Source: Bacteroidota bacterium
GTDB taxonomy: Bacteria > Bacteroidota > Bacteroidia > Chitinophagales > Chitinophagaceae
Assembly: GCA_023386045.1 (NCBI GenBank)
Contig: JAEWKK010000019.1
Location: 372,001 to 436,000, forward strand
Length of the DNA stretch: 64,000 nt
Direction of reading: 5' to 3'
Positions 53,401-61,921 of this stretch are shown piece after piece. The translations under genes and the position numbers were made by a program. A model generated the notes under the pieces. It was not told the DNA's origin and did no database searches. It saw only the letters and a program-made list of their open reading frames with translations. The first letter of the stretch is position 1, and every line of letters starts with the position of its first letter.

Positions 53401-54939
53401 GCTAATGGTTGTAAGGACAGCTCAACACAGAATGTATCAGTGAACCTGACTCCAGTGGCAGATGCTGGTACAGACCAAATGCTTTGCGGTGGCACAAATG
53501 GTAGTGTAACTATTGGTACTCCTGCTCTTGCAGGTTATAGCTACAGCTGGTCACCTTCTGCCGGATTAAACAATCCAACAGCAGCGCAGCCTGTGGCTTC
53601 TCCATCTTCTACTACTGATTACATTGTTACAGTAACAGGAGCTGGCGGCTGTGTGAAAAAAGATACAGTTAAGGTGGTGGTAACACAAACCTTATCAGCT
53701 GCATTCAATGTCAATAATTCCACACAGTGCATCACAGGAAATAACTTCCAGTTCACCATGGCCAATCCAATTGGTGGATTGAATTATCTCTGGACATTTG
53801 GTGATGCGGCTAACGGAACCAGCACTTTGCAGAATCCTACTTACCAGTATGCTGCTGCAGGTGCCTACACTGTGAAAGTGGTAATCTCTACACCTAATGG
53901 TTGTAAGGACAGCTCTTCCAAACAGGTTACAATAAATAATCTGCCAACAGGAACTATTTCATCAACAGAAACCAATATTTGCGAAGGCACACCGGTTGTT
54001 TTAACTGCAACAGGTACTGCCAATACCTACCGCTGGTATAAGAATGGCACCCTCGTAGCTACTACTTCTACCAATACTTATAATGCAACGCAACCTGGCG
54101 TTTATACATTTGACCTGAACAATGGTTGTACTAATGCAGGAACAGGTAGTGTGACATTGACGCTCACCAAAAAGCCAACGGTTGACTGGTCATATAGCAC
54201 CATGTGTTTGGGCTATCCAACAACATTCACTGATAACAGTAATGTATCAGGAAGCCTGCCTGTGAATTACTCATGGGATTTTGGAACCAACACACTGCCT
54301 GGCTCTAACCAGCCAAGTCCAACAGTGACCTACGGTGATGCCGGAACCTATAATGTGCAGTTCACAGTTACACCTCAAAGCTGTCCGCAACTGGCAACTA
54401 CATTGCAAAAGAATGTAGTGATCAAAGGACCAACACCTGGTATCATGTATACAGAAAAAGCGGCACTGGAAAACATTCCTTTACAGTTGCAGGCCAGGAA
54501 TTTTGGAGTGGATTATTCATGGTCACCAGGCACCAACCTGAATTTGACTGATATCATGTCTCCTGTATTTCAGGGAATGACCGATCAGCTCTATACCATT
54601 ACTATTAAAGACAACCTGGGTTGTGTAACCGTAGACACACAGCAAGTACGTGTTTACAAAGAGGTCAACATTTATGTGCCTAAGGCCTTCACACCAAATA
54701 ATGATGGACTGAATGATTATATGTATCCATTTACTGTGGGTATTAAGGAAATCAAATTCTTCCGCATTATTAACCGTTGGGGTGTGGTTGTTTACCAGGC
54801 TAAGACAGACCTTCCAGGCTGGGATGGTAAATACAAAGGTGCAGCACAGCCAATGGATGGCTATGTATGGGAAATACAGGCAATCGACTTCTTTGGTAAA
54901 TCGCATGTACGTCACGGTTCATTCACGTTAATCAGGTAA
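50491..54939 (+). CDS. PKD-repeat type IX secreted protein with CHU_C C-terminus
   Basis: The 1482-residue protein has a signal peptide (about 1-26, ending KGTAQN) and an N-terminal jelly-roll-like domain (about 30-240). Then come five tandem copies of a composite module (residues about 323-1150), each an Ig-like domain with TYSWSPxTGLSxxxAAQP and TNYILTVTxxGGC followed by a PKD domain with SYxY...PGTYTVKLVVS. Two more domains precede the CHU_C gliding-motility C-terminal domain (about 1395-1482: IYVPKAFTPNNDGLNDYMYPFT and FFRIINRWGVVVYQ, then WDGKYKGAAQPMDGYVWEIQAID). CHU_C is the type B sorting signal of the type IX system. The adjacent PorP/SprF gene is its usual partner. Confidence 0.95.
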   Translation: MKKFYSWSKQISYCLLLILIGQKGTAQNTCPPNIDFEAGNFSNWQCYTGSTTSAGCTPGSNSVTATPSAPIPGRHTIITPAAAANDPFGNFPMCPDGNNVARLGFVGQTGAQIERLSYDITIPATATAYSLTYKYAVVYQDPNHCEPNQPHFEAKVFDVTTGQYINCASFEYYATPGQNGFLLSPNTSQGTVYYKTWTSVTFILSDYIGHNIRVEFTNADCTQSGHWAYCYVDVVNNCSAPVLGGQFCVGATTTSLTAPFGYAQYNWFNAGYGTPISTSQTLTLTPPPTAPQTTYNVEVIPIPGFGCRDTIPVTVKPFPVVPADAGVDRVNCSGGNQTVAPIGTAAQPGYTYSWSPTAGLSDPNIAQPVATPTSNTNYILTVTDVATGCTKKDTVTVNVAPPITPTFTINNANQCLAGNNYQFTATASNPTGLTYSWYFGDSPQGTSNQQNPSYVYTAPGTYTVKLIMSSSTGCVDSSSQTVVVSPSPLADAGPDKLLCGGSSSSTVIGTPAVLGSTYSWSPATGLSSATAAQPTASPSASTQYILTVTGTGGCIKKDTVNVNVAPSITPAFTVNTANQCLLGNNYQFTSSASNPSGLTYTWTFGDSPMGSSTQQNPSYQYTTPGTYTVKLVVSASGGSCKDSSTQTVVVNPTPVASAGPDRLICGGSTQAVTIGSPAQGSNTYSWSPSTGLSSATAAQPTITVGNPSSIQTTNYILSVTAPGGCVTKDTVVVTIYPTITGVFTVNTASQCLNNNSFQFNTNNPAGTTYAWDFGVAGQTSNQQNPTHVYTSPGTYTVKLVVSNANGCKDSTTQTMTVSAMPVANAGTDLTLCGGSAASQTIGSPAVAGNTYSWTPSTGLSSATAAQPTVTPGNPTSLQTTNYILTVTAAGGCYVKDTVSVTVTPTLTGVFTVNAASQCLASNNFQFNTNNPAGTTYAWDFGVAGQTSNQQNPSHSYTAAGTYTVKLVVSNANGCKDSSTQNVSVNLTPVADAGTDQMLCGGTNGSVTIGTPALAGYSYSWSPSAGLNNPTAAQPVASPSSTTDYIVTVTGAGGCVKKDTVKVVVTQTLSAAFNVNNSTQCITGNNFQFTMANPIGGLNYLWTFGDAANGTSTLQNPTYQYAAAGAYTVKVVISTPNGCKDSSSKQVTINNLPTGTISSTETNICEGTPVVLTATGTANTYRWYKNGTLVATTSTNTYNATQPGVYTFDLNNGCTNAGTGSVTLTLTKKPTVDWSYSTMCLGYPTTFTDNSNVSGSLPVNYSWDFGTNTLPGSNQPSPTVTYGDAGTYNVQFTVTPQSCPQLATTLQKNVVIKGPTPGIMYTEKAALENIPLQLQARNFGVDYSWSPGTNLNLTDIMSPVFQGMTDQLYTITIKDNLGCVTVDTQQVRVYKEVNIYVPKAFTPNNDGLNDYMYPFTVGIKEIKFFRIINRWGVVVYQAKTDLPGWDGKYKGAAQPMDGYVWEIQAIDFFGKSHVRHGSFTLIR
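51457..53950 (+). repeat. Five-fold in-gene module array in the PKD protein
   Basis: The composite Ig-like + PKD module repeats at 51457, 51958, 52456, 52957 and 53458, with unit lengths of 501, 498, 501 and 501 bases. Modules 3 and 4 share a 44-base identical stretch (52801-52844 and 53302-53345), far closer than other pairs, pointing to a recent duplication or gene conversion. Confidence 0.9.
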
Positions 54940-54948
54940 AACATCAAT

Positions 54949-55938
54949 ATGAAAAGAATTTTATTGGTCGGTGCGATATTGTTTGGTACAGCCTGTATGG
55001 CGCAGGACCCACATTTTTCACAGTACTACGCCTCGCAGGCAACTGTGAATCCTGCAACTGCCGGTTTGTACCAGGGTGATATGAGACTATCCGGTTTATA
55101 CAGGCAGCAATGGCCACAGTTCGGCAGTGCCTTTGTAACCGGTACATTCGCCTTTGAGTGGAAGCCACAGGGCTTTAAGGATGGACAGAACATCAACCGC
55201 CTTTCCCTGGGTGGAATGATGATGTACGATAAAACTCCTGATGAAGTATTGAAAGGACAGTATCTCTATGGTATTATCGCTTACCATAAAGCACTGGATG
55301 CAGAAGGCAACCATAAGATAGGCCTTGGCTTCATGGCCGGATACAACCAGAGAATGCTGGATCCCAGCAAGCTTACTTTCGGTAACCAGTTCAACGGAAG
55401 TGGATGGACGCCTGGAATGGGAGAGCTGATCAAATCAAGAAAAAGCGGAACCTTTGATCTTCATTCAGGCTTGCTTTATTCTTATGAAACTGAAGACAAG
55501 TTGATCTATGCAGGTGGTTCTGTTTATCACCTCCTTGCTCCACAGGATTATTTCATGAATGATAATGATGTATTGGATTATGTACCACGCAGGATGAACT
55601 TCAACGCTGGATTTAACATGGTAGCTGAATCAGGCTTGAGATATGCCGGATCTGTACTGGTAATGAACCAGGCAAAGGTTAATGAGATCATGGGCGGTGG
55701 TGCTGTTGGTTTTCCTTTTGCCCAGGATGAAGGTGTATTGTATGCAGGTGCCTGGTACCGCGTGAAAGAATCTGTAATCCCTACCGTGAACCTTCAATAC
55801 AAGAATATGAACCTGGGTCTTAGCTATGATATTTTCATGAGCTCAGGCAAAACAGTGACCAAGCCAAAAAGCTTTGAATTAAGCCTTGCCTACCGCGTAA
55901 TACCATATAAAAACCCCACCGGGTGTTTTGTATTCTAA
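54949..55938 (+). CDS. PorP/SprF family type IX secretion membrane protein
   Basis: The 329-residue product is a barrel-like outer-membrane protein of the PorP/SprF family. The signal peptide ends ACMAQ. The canonical opening follows (QDPHFSQYYASQATVNPATAGLYQGDMRLSGLYRQQW), with family strands in the middle (YSYETEDKLIYAGGSVYHLLAPQ) and the end FELSLAYRVI. Such proteins are required for surface attachment of CHU_C (type B) substrates and are encoded right after them. Here the gap is 9 bp. This copy is probably dedicated to the PKD protein upstream. Confidence 0.96.
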   Translation: MKRILLVGAILFGTACMAQDPHFSQYYASQATVNPATAGLYQGDMRLSGLYRQQWPQFGSAFVTGTFAFEWKPQGFKDGQNINRLSLGGMMMYDKTPDEVLKGQYLYGIIAYHKALDAEGNHKIGLGFMAGYNQRMLDPSKLTFGNQFNGSGWTPGMGELIKSRKSGTFDLHSGLLYSYETEDKLIYAGGSVYHLLAPQDYFMNDNDVLDYVPRRMNFNAGFNMVAESGLRYAGSVLVMNQAKVNEIMGGGAVGFPFAQDEGVLYAGAWYRVKESVIPTVNLQYKNMNLGLSYDIFMSSGKTVTKPKSFELSLAYRVIPYKNPTGCFVF

Positions 55939-55945
55939 AATTTTG

Positions 55946-55972
55946 ATCCCGCTGAAAAGCGGGATTTTTTTT
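55946..55972 (+). terminator. Rho-independent terminator after porP/sprF
   Basis: Stem ATCCCGCT / AGCGGGAT with loop GAAA, followed by eight T. Confidence 0.9.
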
Positions 55973-56055
55973 GCCTTTTCATGATCCTATTTCCGGTTTG
56001 GTCAAACAAAACCGGGCATTGGTATAACGTTTTTCCCCCTGCAGACCTCCTTCTC

Positions 56056-56063
56056 TACGTTTG
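56056..56063 (+). promoter_or_regulatory. Putative -7 box of the 56111 receptor gene
   Basis: TACGTTTG matches TAnnTTTG. A T run at 56031-56034 lies about 21 bases upstream as a weak -33. Placement favours the ATG at 56111 over the open frame start at 56063. Confidence 0.5.
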
Positions 56064-56110
56064 TGCCTGAAATGAAACGGTACAACTTATCAAACCATAA
56101 AATCAACGTT

Positions 56111-58573
56111 ATGAGAAGAATTTTGACCTTCCTGCTGATCATCGGCGGGTACGCTGCCCAGGCGCAGCAGGTGCAGGGTATCACCACTGATACAGAAGGC
56201 AAGCCAGTACAGGGTGCCACAGTATCCTTATTAAAAGACACAGGAAACGCCATCCTGAAGTTTACAGTTTCCAATGAAAAAGGATCTTATGTTTTCACTG
56301 GAGTTCAGGATGGACAATACAGGGTTAGCATCACTCACGTGGGTTATCAGCCTACTGTATCAGGGATCTTTAAAGTTGCTGCTGCTCCAGTAGCGGTTAA
56401 TGAGATCAGGCTGACAAAATCTTCGGGCAATCTTTCCAACATTACAGTTACCGCAAAAAAACCCATTGTTGAAGTGAAGGCTGATAAGACCATTCTTAAC
56501 GTGGAAGGTACCATCAATGCGGTTGGATCAGATGCGCTTGACCTGCTGCGTAAATCTCCTGGGGTTACTGTAGATAAGGATGATAACCTTAGCCTTGCCG
56601 GTAAAAATGGTGTCCAGGTATATATTGATGGAAGACCTACACCGTTAAGTGGACAGGACCTGGCGCAATATCTCAAAACCCTCCAATCTTCCAATATTGA
56701 AGCAATTGAACTCATCACCAATCCTTCTGCTAAATATGAGGCAGCAGGTAATGCAGGCATTATCAATATCAGGCTAAAGAAAAACAAAAGCCTTGGAAGC
56801 AATGGCTCTGTAAATGCAGGAGTCAATGTAGGTACTTATGCAAAGTATAATACCGGAATCAATTTAAATTACCGGAATCGTTCAGTAAACATTTTTGGTA
56901 CCTATGGATTAAACAAGGGAACCTATCTCCAGAACCTCGATATTAAAAGGTCTATTGGTGACACCTTATTTGATCAGAAAGGCCGCATCACAAATGAAGC
57001 CAACAGCCATAATTTTAAATTGGGAGCAGACTTCTTCCTGAACAAAAAAAGTACGCTCGGTATTTTAGTGAATGGGACACTTGCTGATCCGGAAGTAAAT
57101 AATTACAGTCGTACACCCATAACTTTTATGGGAACTAATACAGTAGACAGGATCCTGGTTGCTGATAATACAAGTGATTTGAAAAGACACAATACCAACC
57201 TGAATCTTAATTATACATATAACGGTGCAGACGGAAAAAGTCTTACACTTAATGCCGACCATGGCCGATATGATATCAATAACAACCAGCTGCAACCCAA
57301 TTATTATTACGATCCAAGTGGTAACAATATCATCAATAGCGTTGTGTATAACATGATCACTCCTTCTGAGATTAGGATCAGCTCCTTCAAGGCAGATTAC
57401 GAACAGAATCTTTTGAAAGGAAAATTGGGATTTGGTGGAAAGGCGGCTTATGTAAAAACAGAAAATGACTTCCAGCGTTATAATGTTTTCGGCAGCACCA
57501 AAGAACTGGATAAGGACAGAAGCAATCGTTTTTTATACGAGGAAAAAATCAATGCCGCTTATGTTAACTATAACAGGGCCTTGAAAGGAAAGATGTTTCA
57601 ACTGGGTGTGCGTATGGAGAATACAATTCTGGAAGGAACATCTGAAGGGCAGAAAAACAATGGCAGCGGCTATGAGAAATATGATTCAAGCTTTAAAAGG
57701 AATTATATTGATTTCTTCCCCAGTGCAGCACTGACCTTTAATAAGAACCCTATGAAGCAATGGAGCCTTACTTATAGTCGCAGGATTGACAGGCCTGCGT
57801 ACCAGGATCTGAATCCATTTGAATTCAAGCTTGATGAATATACTTTTCAGAAAGGGAATATCAATCTCCGGCCACAGTACACCAATAGTTTTGGAATTAC
57901 GCATACCTACAAATACAAGCTGAATGCAACGCTGAACTATAGCCATGTAAAAGATCTTTTCACTCAATGGATCGATACTGCGGAAAAGTCAAAATCATTT
58001 ATTGATAAAAGAAACCTGGCAACACAGGATATAGTGAGCCTGAATGTGAGTTATCCCTTCCAGTATAAAAATTATACAGTGTTTGGAAACATCAGTACCA
58101 ACTACTCTAAATACAAGGCCAATTTTGGAGCTGGTCGCGAGGTTGATGTAGATGCCATAGGCTTCAGCTTCTTTACGCAAAACAGTTTAAAGTTTGGTAA
58201 GAACAAAACCTGGACAGCAGAAGCAAATGGATTTTTTAATGCACCAACAGTATACATGGGCAGCTTTAAAGGAAAGACCTTGTGGAGCATGGATGCCGGT
58301 ATCCAAAAACAGCTGTTCGAAGGAAAGGCAACCATCAAGGCTTCTGTAAGTGATGTTTTCGGTTCTCTGAGATTCAGAGCTACAAATGACTTTGCAGGTC
58401 AGCATACCAATTTTTCTTCCAGGTGGGAAAGCAGGCAGTTTAAATTGAACTTTATTTTTAGGTTCGGAAGCAATCAGGTGAAAGCTGCAAGAAACCGTAC
58501 TGGTGGTGCTGAAGAAGAAACCAAGAGGGCCAGTCAGCAGGGCGGAAATGGGGGAATGAGTATAGGTCAATAA
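56111..58573 (+). CDS. Outer-membrane beta-barrel TonB-receptor-like protein
   Basis: The 820-residue product starts at the ATG at 56111, giving the signal peptide RRILTFLLIIGGYAAQAQQ. A carboxypeptidase-regulatory domain (about 20-105) is followed by a plug-like region with VEVKADKTILNVEGTINAVGSDALDLLRKSPGVTVDKDDNLSLAGKNGVQVYIDGRPTPLSGQDLAQYLKTLQSSNIEAIELITNPSAKYEAAGNAGIINIRLKK, a very typical family signature. The barrel ends LNFIFRFGSNQVKA and a short Arg/Glu/Gly-rich tail. No SusD gene is beside it. It precedes a LytS/LytTR system by 91 bp, with a hairpin between them. Confidence 0.94.
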   Translation: MRRILTFLLIIGGYAAQAQQVQGITTDTEGKPVQGATVSLLKDTGNAILKFTVSNEKGSYVFTGVQDGQYRVSITHVGYQPTVSGIFKVAAAPVAVNEIRLTKSSGNLSNITVTAKKPIVEVKADKTILNVEGTINAVGSDALDLLRKSPGVTVDKDDNLSLAGKNGVQVYIDGRPTPLSGQDLAQYLKTLQSSNIEAIELITNPSAKYEAAGNAGIINIRLKKNKSLGSNGSVNAGVNVGTYAKYNTGINLNYRNRSVNIFGTYGLNKGTYLQNLDIKRSIGDTLFDQKGRITNEANSHNFKLGADFFLNKKSTLGILVNGTLADPEVNNYSRTPITFMGTNTVDRILVADNTSDLKRHNTNLNLNYTYNGADGKSLTLNADHGRYDINNNQLQPNYYYDPSGNNIINSVVYNMITPSEIRISSFKADYEQNLLKGKLGFGGKAAYVKTENDFQRYNVFGSTKELDKDRSNRFLYEEKINAAYVNYNRALKGKMFQLGVRMENTILEGTSEGQKNNGSGYEKYDSSFKRNYIDFFPSAALTFNKNPMKQWSLTYSRRIDRPAYQDLNPFEFKLDEYTFQKGNINLRPQYTNSFGITHTYKYKLNATLNYSHVKDLFTQWIDTAEKSKSFIDKRNLATQDIVSLNVSYPFQYKNYTVFGNISTNYSKYKANFGAGREVDVDAIGFSFFTQNSLKFGKNKTWTAEANGFFNAPTVYMGSFKGKTLWSMDAGIQKQLFEGKATIKASVSDVFGSLRFRATNDFAGQHTNFSSRWESRQFKLNFIFRFGSNQVKAARNRTGGAEEETKRASQQGGNGGMSIGQ

Positions 58574-58586
58574 TAAAATCAATGAA

Positions 58587-58620
58587 ACGGCACGGAGCTT
58601 TGGCTTTGTGCCGTATTCCT
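58587..58620 (+). terminator. Terminator-like hairpin after the 56111 receptor gene
   Basis: Stem ACGGCAC / GTGCCGT with a 14-base loop. The following sequence is only moderately T-rich, so partial read-through into the kinase gene is possible. Confidence 0.55.
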
Positions 58621-58663
58621 TTATAAACAGATAATCCCTATCTTAAAATTTGAAACTCAAAAA

Positions 58664-59767
58664 TTGAAAACAGAGAAAAGATATTCGTTTGGAAAGGTTT
58701 TTCTAATGGTGCTCAGCATCAACCTTTTCTTTACTGTTCTGGGAATTATTGCCATGTTCATTTCACCAGGAGCGGGTAACGTCTTAAACTGGGAGAAGTT
58801 TTTTAACTGGCGCGCTATCCTGAGTAATGTTGCCAGCATCGCTTTCCAAACGCTTTTCTATTATTATACAGTCAATACCTATTACAAGCTTTGGATCGAT
58901 AGAAAACAGGCTATTGATTTCATTAAGCCCACACTATTAGCCATCCTGGGACTTATTGTTTATTATACACTTACTCATTTATTGTTCGTCAACGGCAGGG
59001 TGAATATCGAATTTAAAGATGCTGGCCTGAACAGAAAGCTAACACTAGGACTGATCATATTTTCTTATGCCATATCAGCATTCTTTTTCCTGGGCATTTC
59101 TTTGCTGATTGCTTACCTGACCAGCCTGCGCGATGAAAAAAAACAGCGCAAGGTTCTCGAAGAACAGAAAATGCAGCTGGAGGTTGAAAAATCACAGGCG
59201 AATTTTAATTTTCTGAAGGCACAGATCAATCCGCATTTTCTGCATAACACGCTCAATTTTTTATATGCCAAGTCGCTGCCTTATTCACCGGAACTTTCCG
59301 AAGGCATACTGACCCTGAGCGATATCATGCGTTATGCACTTAGCGAAGGAAACGCTAAAGATGGCAAGGCACCACTGAAGGACGAGATCGAGCACGTAAG
59401 AAATGTAATCAAGATCAACCAGCTGCGTTTTTCCAATAAGCTCAATGTGATTTTTGAAGTGGACGGTGTGGTAAATGGGGCCACTATTATTCCTTTTGTA
59501 TTGATAACCTTAGTGGAAAATGCTTTCAAGCATGGTGACCTTAAAAGTATGGAGCATCCTATCGAGATCCATTTGAAAATTGAGCATAACCAATTGTATT
59601 TCCTCTGCCGTAATCACAAAAAGTCCGGACCAAAGGAATTGTCAACAGGTATTGGACTGGATAATATCAAAAAAAGACTTGAACTTGCCTATGGCCAGGA
59701 TTATATTCTGAATATTAAAGACGAGACCGAGTTTTATTCCACTGAATTAATCATAAAAAAGTTATGA
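58664..59767 (+). CDS. LytS-type sensor histidine kinase
   Basis: The 367-residue kinase has four predicted membrane helices in the first 160 residues. A Gln/Lys/Glu coiled coil follows (about 160-185), then a His_kinase domain with the phospho-acceptor His in QINPHFLHNTLNFLYAKSL (about 190) and an HATPase domain with VENAFKHG and GIGLDNIKKRLELAYG. There is no large sensor domain, so it probably senses the membrane. The start codon is TTG at 58664: no ATG lies near it, and the next in-frame ATG would remove most of the first helix. It is joined to the regulator by an ATGA overlap. Confidence 0.92.
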   Translation: MKTEKRYSFGKVFLMVLSINLFFTVLGIIAMFISPGAGNVLNWEKFFNWRAILSNVASIAFQTLFYYYTVNTYYKLWIDRKQAIDFIKPTLLAILGLIVYYTLTHLLFVNGRVNIEFKDAGLNRKLTLGLIIFSYAISAFFFLGISLLIAYLTSLRDEKKQRKVLEEQKMQLEVEKSQANFNFLKAQINPHFLHNTLNFLYAKSLPYSPELSEGILTLSDIMRYALSEGNAKDGKAPLKDEIEHVRNVIKINQLRFSNKLNVIFEVDGVVNGATIIPFVLITLVENAFKHGDLKSMEHPIEIHLKIEHNQLYFLCRNHKKSGPKELSTGIGLDNIKKRLELAYGQDYILNIKDETEFYSTELIIKKL

Positions 59768-60486
59768 TCAACTGCATTATTGTTGATGATGAACAACATG
59801 CTATTGACATTCTTGTTCATTATGTAAGCCAGACGCCCTACCTGAATCTTGTGGGCTCCACCACCAATCCCATAGAAGCACTGGAAATGGTGGCAAAACA
59901 AAAAGTTGACCTGGTCTTTCTCGACATCCAGATGCCTGAGCTTTCCGGGATTGATTTTGTGAAGGCCATCAATGGCAAGGCCAAAGTAATATTGACAACA
60001 GCTTACAGTGAGTTTGCACTGGAAAGTTATGAACTGGATGTTGTTGATTATCTTTTAAAACCAATCAGGTTGCCTCGTTTCCTTACAGCAGTACAAAAGA
60101 CCGTAAAGGAAATGGAAGCTGCACAATCAGGCAAGCCCGCTGCTCAAGAAGAAGATGATTATATATTCGTAAAAACGGAATCGAAAGGAAAACTGCTAAA
60201 GATCAATCTTGCCGATATTGATTTTATCGAAGGGATGAAAAACTACATGGCAGTTCATTGCGGTGGCAAAAAGATACTGGTTTATACCAGCATGAAAGAC
60301 CTGGAAGAAAAGCTCACAGGAAAAAAATTTATCAGGGTTCATAAATCATTTATCATACCTATTGCAAAAATCACTGGCATAGAAGGGAATGTTGTACGAT
60401 TAAAGAATGTAAATGAAGAAATTATGATCGGCGAAAGTTACAAGCCTGCTTTAATGGAAATTATCAGGAACCGGATGATACAATAG
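59764..60486 (+). CDS. LytTR-type response regulator
   Basis: The 240-residue regulator has a receiver domain (1-120): acidic pair VDDE, phospho-acceptor Asp in LVFLDIQMPELSGIDF (about 55), TTAYSEFA and YLLKPI. A LytTR DNA-binding domain follows (about 140-240): YIFVKTESKGKLLKINLADIDFIEGMKNYMAVH, then FIRVHKSFIIPIAKITGIEG. Overlaps the kinase stop by 4 bases. Targets are unknown. The receptor gene upstream and the barrel gene downstream are candidates. Confidence 0.95.
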   Translation: MINCIIVDDEQHAIDILVHYVSQTPYLNLVGSTTNPIEALEMVAKQKVDLVFLDIQMPELSGIDFVKAINGKAKVILTTAYSEFALESYELDVVDYLLKPIRLPRFLTAVQKTVKEMEAAQSGKPAAQEEDDYIFVKTESKGKLLKINLADIDFIEGMKNYMAVHCGGKKILVYTSMKDLEEKLTGKKFIRVHKSFIIPIAKITGIEGNVVRLKNVNEEIMIGESYKPALMEIIRNRMIQ

Positions 60487-60498
60487 TTTAAAAAATAA

Positions 60499-60525
60499 AT
60501 AACGCCCCTGCATAAGAGGCGTTAT
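60499..60525. terminator. Bidirectional terminator
   Basis: ATAACGCC / GGCGTTAT with an 11-base loop sits between the regulator stop at 60486 and the convergent barrel stop at 60530, with A and T runs on each side. Confidence 0.8.
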
Positions 60526-60529
60526 CATT

Positions 60530-61195
60530 TTAGAAATTAAATCCAACACCTACTTTGAAAGTGCGGTTATAGGAATCTGCATTTTTATTGGCGTCTACTT
60601 TGGACAAGCCATGATCATAGGCTGCTGTTACATTGAAACCATTCCTGAACTGGTAACCAATACCACCAGTGATGGCTGCGTCCCAACGGTTAAATTCATC
60701 TGTCACGTCAAAGGATTCATTCAGTAAGTTAAAGCCAAGCACACCTGCTTTTGTTTTAAGATCAGCCCTGGTGAGGTAGGAAACCTGTGGGCCGGCGAAA
60801 ACCTGGAATCCATTGAAATTTCCTTTAACCAGTACTGGCATATCTATGTATTGTGATTTTAATTGGGCCTTTGCATTGGCACCTAAAAACTCAACTCCTT
60901 TTAGATCAAGTGAACCATGAAGCTCATATCCTTTCTGGGAATAAAATATCCCCGGTTCAATAGAGATCTGCTGACTAACTGGGATTGCAACATTGGCTCC
61001 GGCAAAAAAACCAGTTTGATTTTTTGTCGTGATCATGCCATCAGTTACTGCAAGTATATCCTGGAGGCTATTAACAGCATCACCTTTCATGCTGGAGGAA
61101 GTCATACCTGCACGAATGCCTAAACTTGTTTTTGATTGAGCTATTGCCAGGGTTGAAAGAGCTACAGAAGCGAAGAGTAGAATTTGTTTTTTCAT
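60530..61195 (-). CDS. Small outer-membrane beta-barrel protein (PorT/OmpW-like)
   Basis: The 221-residue product has a signal peptide ending LAIAQ. It then has an eight-strand barrel pattern: SLGIRAGMTSSSMKG, FFAGANVAIPVSQQISIEPGIFYSQKGYELHG, QYIDMPVLVKGNFNGFQVFAGPQVSYLTRAD, AAITGGIGYQFRNGFNVTAAYDHGLSKV and a terminal strand ending VGVGFNF with a C-terminal Phe. This is the common porin/PorT-like family in Bacteroidota, mostly of unknown function. It lies between two LytS/LytTR pairs and is transcribed opposite to both. Confidence 0.92.
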   Translation of the reverse strand: MKKQILLFASVALSTLAIAQSKTSLGIRAGMTSSSMKGDAVNSLQDILAVTDGMITTKNQTGFFAGANVAIPVSQQISIEPGIFYSQKGYELHGSLDLKGVEFLGANAKAQLKSQYIDMPVLVKGNFNGFQVFAGPQVSYLTRADLKTKAGVLGFNLLNESFDVTDEFNRWDAAITGGIGYQFRNGFNVTAAYDHGLSKVDANKNADSYNRTFKVGVGFNF

Positions 61196-61454
61196 AAAAA
61201 TGGGGAACGTTGGTTTTTCTTCCGTTCTGTTTGTTGAGAAAGCTTCGGGAAAAATTTGATTAATGACACTTCGATAAGCTTATGTTAAAGGAAGTCGGCA
61301 ACATTCCATTAACAATTGTCGACGAAAGCCACTTGTCTACATCCATTAACTGTCTGGACTTACTCTGATGCTGCAAGGCTATAATTCAAAAATCCGGAGT
61401 CTCTCGCTATTAGCTTTATTGTCTGATGATTGATCACCCTTTAAATAAAACGCA

Positions 61455-61769
61455 ATGAAAAAAACATTCCTGCTGCTTTTGCTTTTTTCTACTATGGCAG
61501 CTTCAGCACAAACCAAAAAACAGCCAATGCCTGCAGAAGGATTTTGGGTAATAGAAAATAATGTAAAGTCGCCCAAAGAATCCACTGTCTTTTTTTATAA
61601 CCAGGATCAAACCTTGATTTATAAAGAAAGCATTTCTGGTAAAAAGCTGAATGTAAACCGGAAAAAGATTGTTCGTCGTTTGAATAATGCCCTTACCCAA
61701 TCTTTGATCGCCTGGAATAAAGAACAGGTGTTCAGGCAAAACCTGCAGATGGTTTGGAACAGGCGCTGA
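61455..61769 (+). CDS. Small secreted protein of unknown function
   Basis: The 104-residue product has a signal peptide (KKTFLLLLLFSTMAASAQ). The mature part begins KKQPMPAEGFWVIENNVKSPKESTVFFYNQDQTLIYKESISGKKLNVNRKKIVRRLNNALTQSLIAWN and ends with a basic helix. I recognise no family, but similar small proteins with WVIE...STVYFYN patterns occur as hypotheticals in this group. It starts 259 bp upstream of the next gene's frame and could be co-transcribed with the kinase at 61922. Confidence 0.7.
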   Translation: MKKTFLLLLLFSTMAASAQTKKQPMPAEGFWVIENNVKSPKESTVFFYNQDQTLIYKESISGKKLNVNRKKIVRRLNNALTQSLIAWNKEQVFRQNLQMVWNRR

Positions 61770-61835
61770 CAAATATTTTTCTCTTAAGCAAACAAGACCC
61801 TGCCGGCTGTAGCCGGTGGGGTACTTGTCCCTATC

Positions 61836-61849
61836 TTTTGTCGACAAAA
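61836..61849. promoter_or_regulatory. Perfect 14-bp palindrome in front of the second LytS gene
   Basis: TTTTGTCGACAAAA lies 73 bp before the ATG at 61922 and overlaps a -7-like TATCTTTTG. A half-site (TTGTCGAC) recurs at 61316-61323 upstream of the barrel gene. It is a candidate operator; the binding protein is not known. Confidence 0.4.
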
Positions 61850-61921
61850 AACTGCTGTATGGCGACAATCGTGCAAAAAGACTTTAAATCGAGCAGGCAG
61901 AATCCTAACTTAGTAAAGCCT

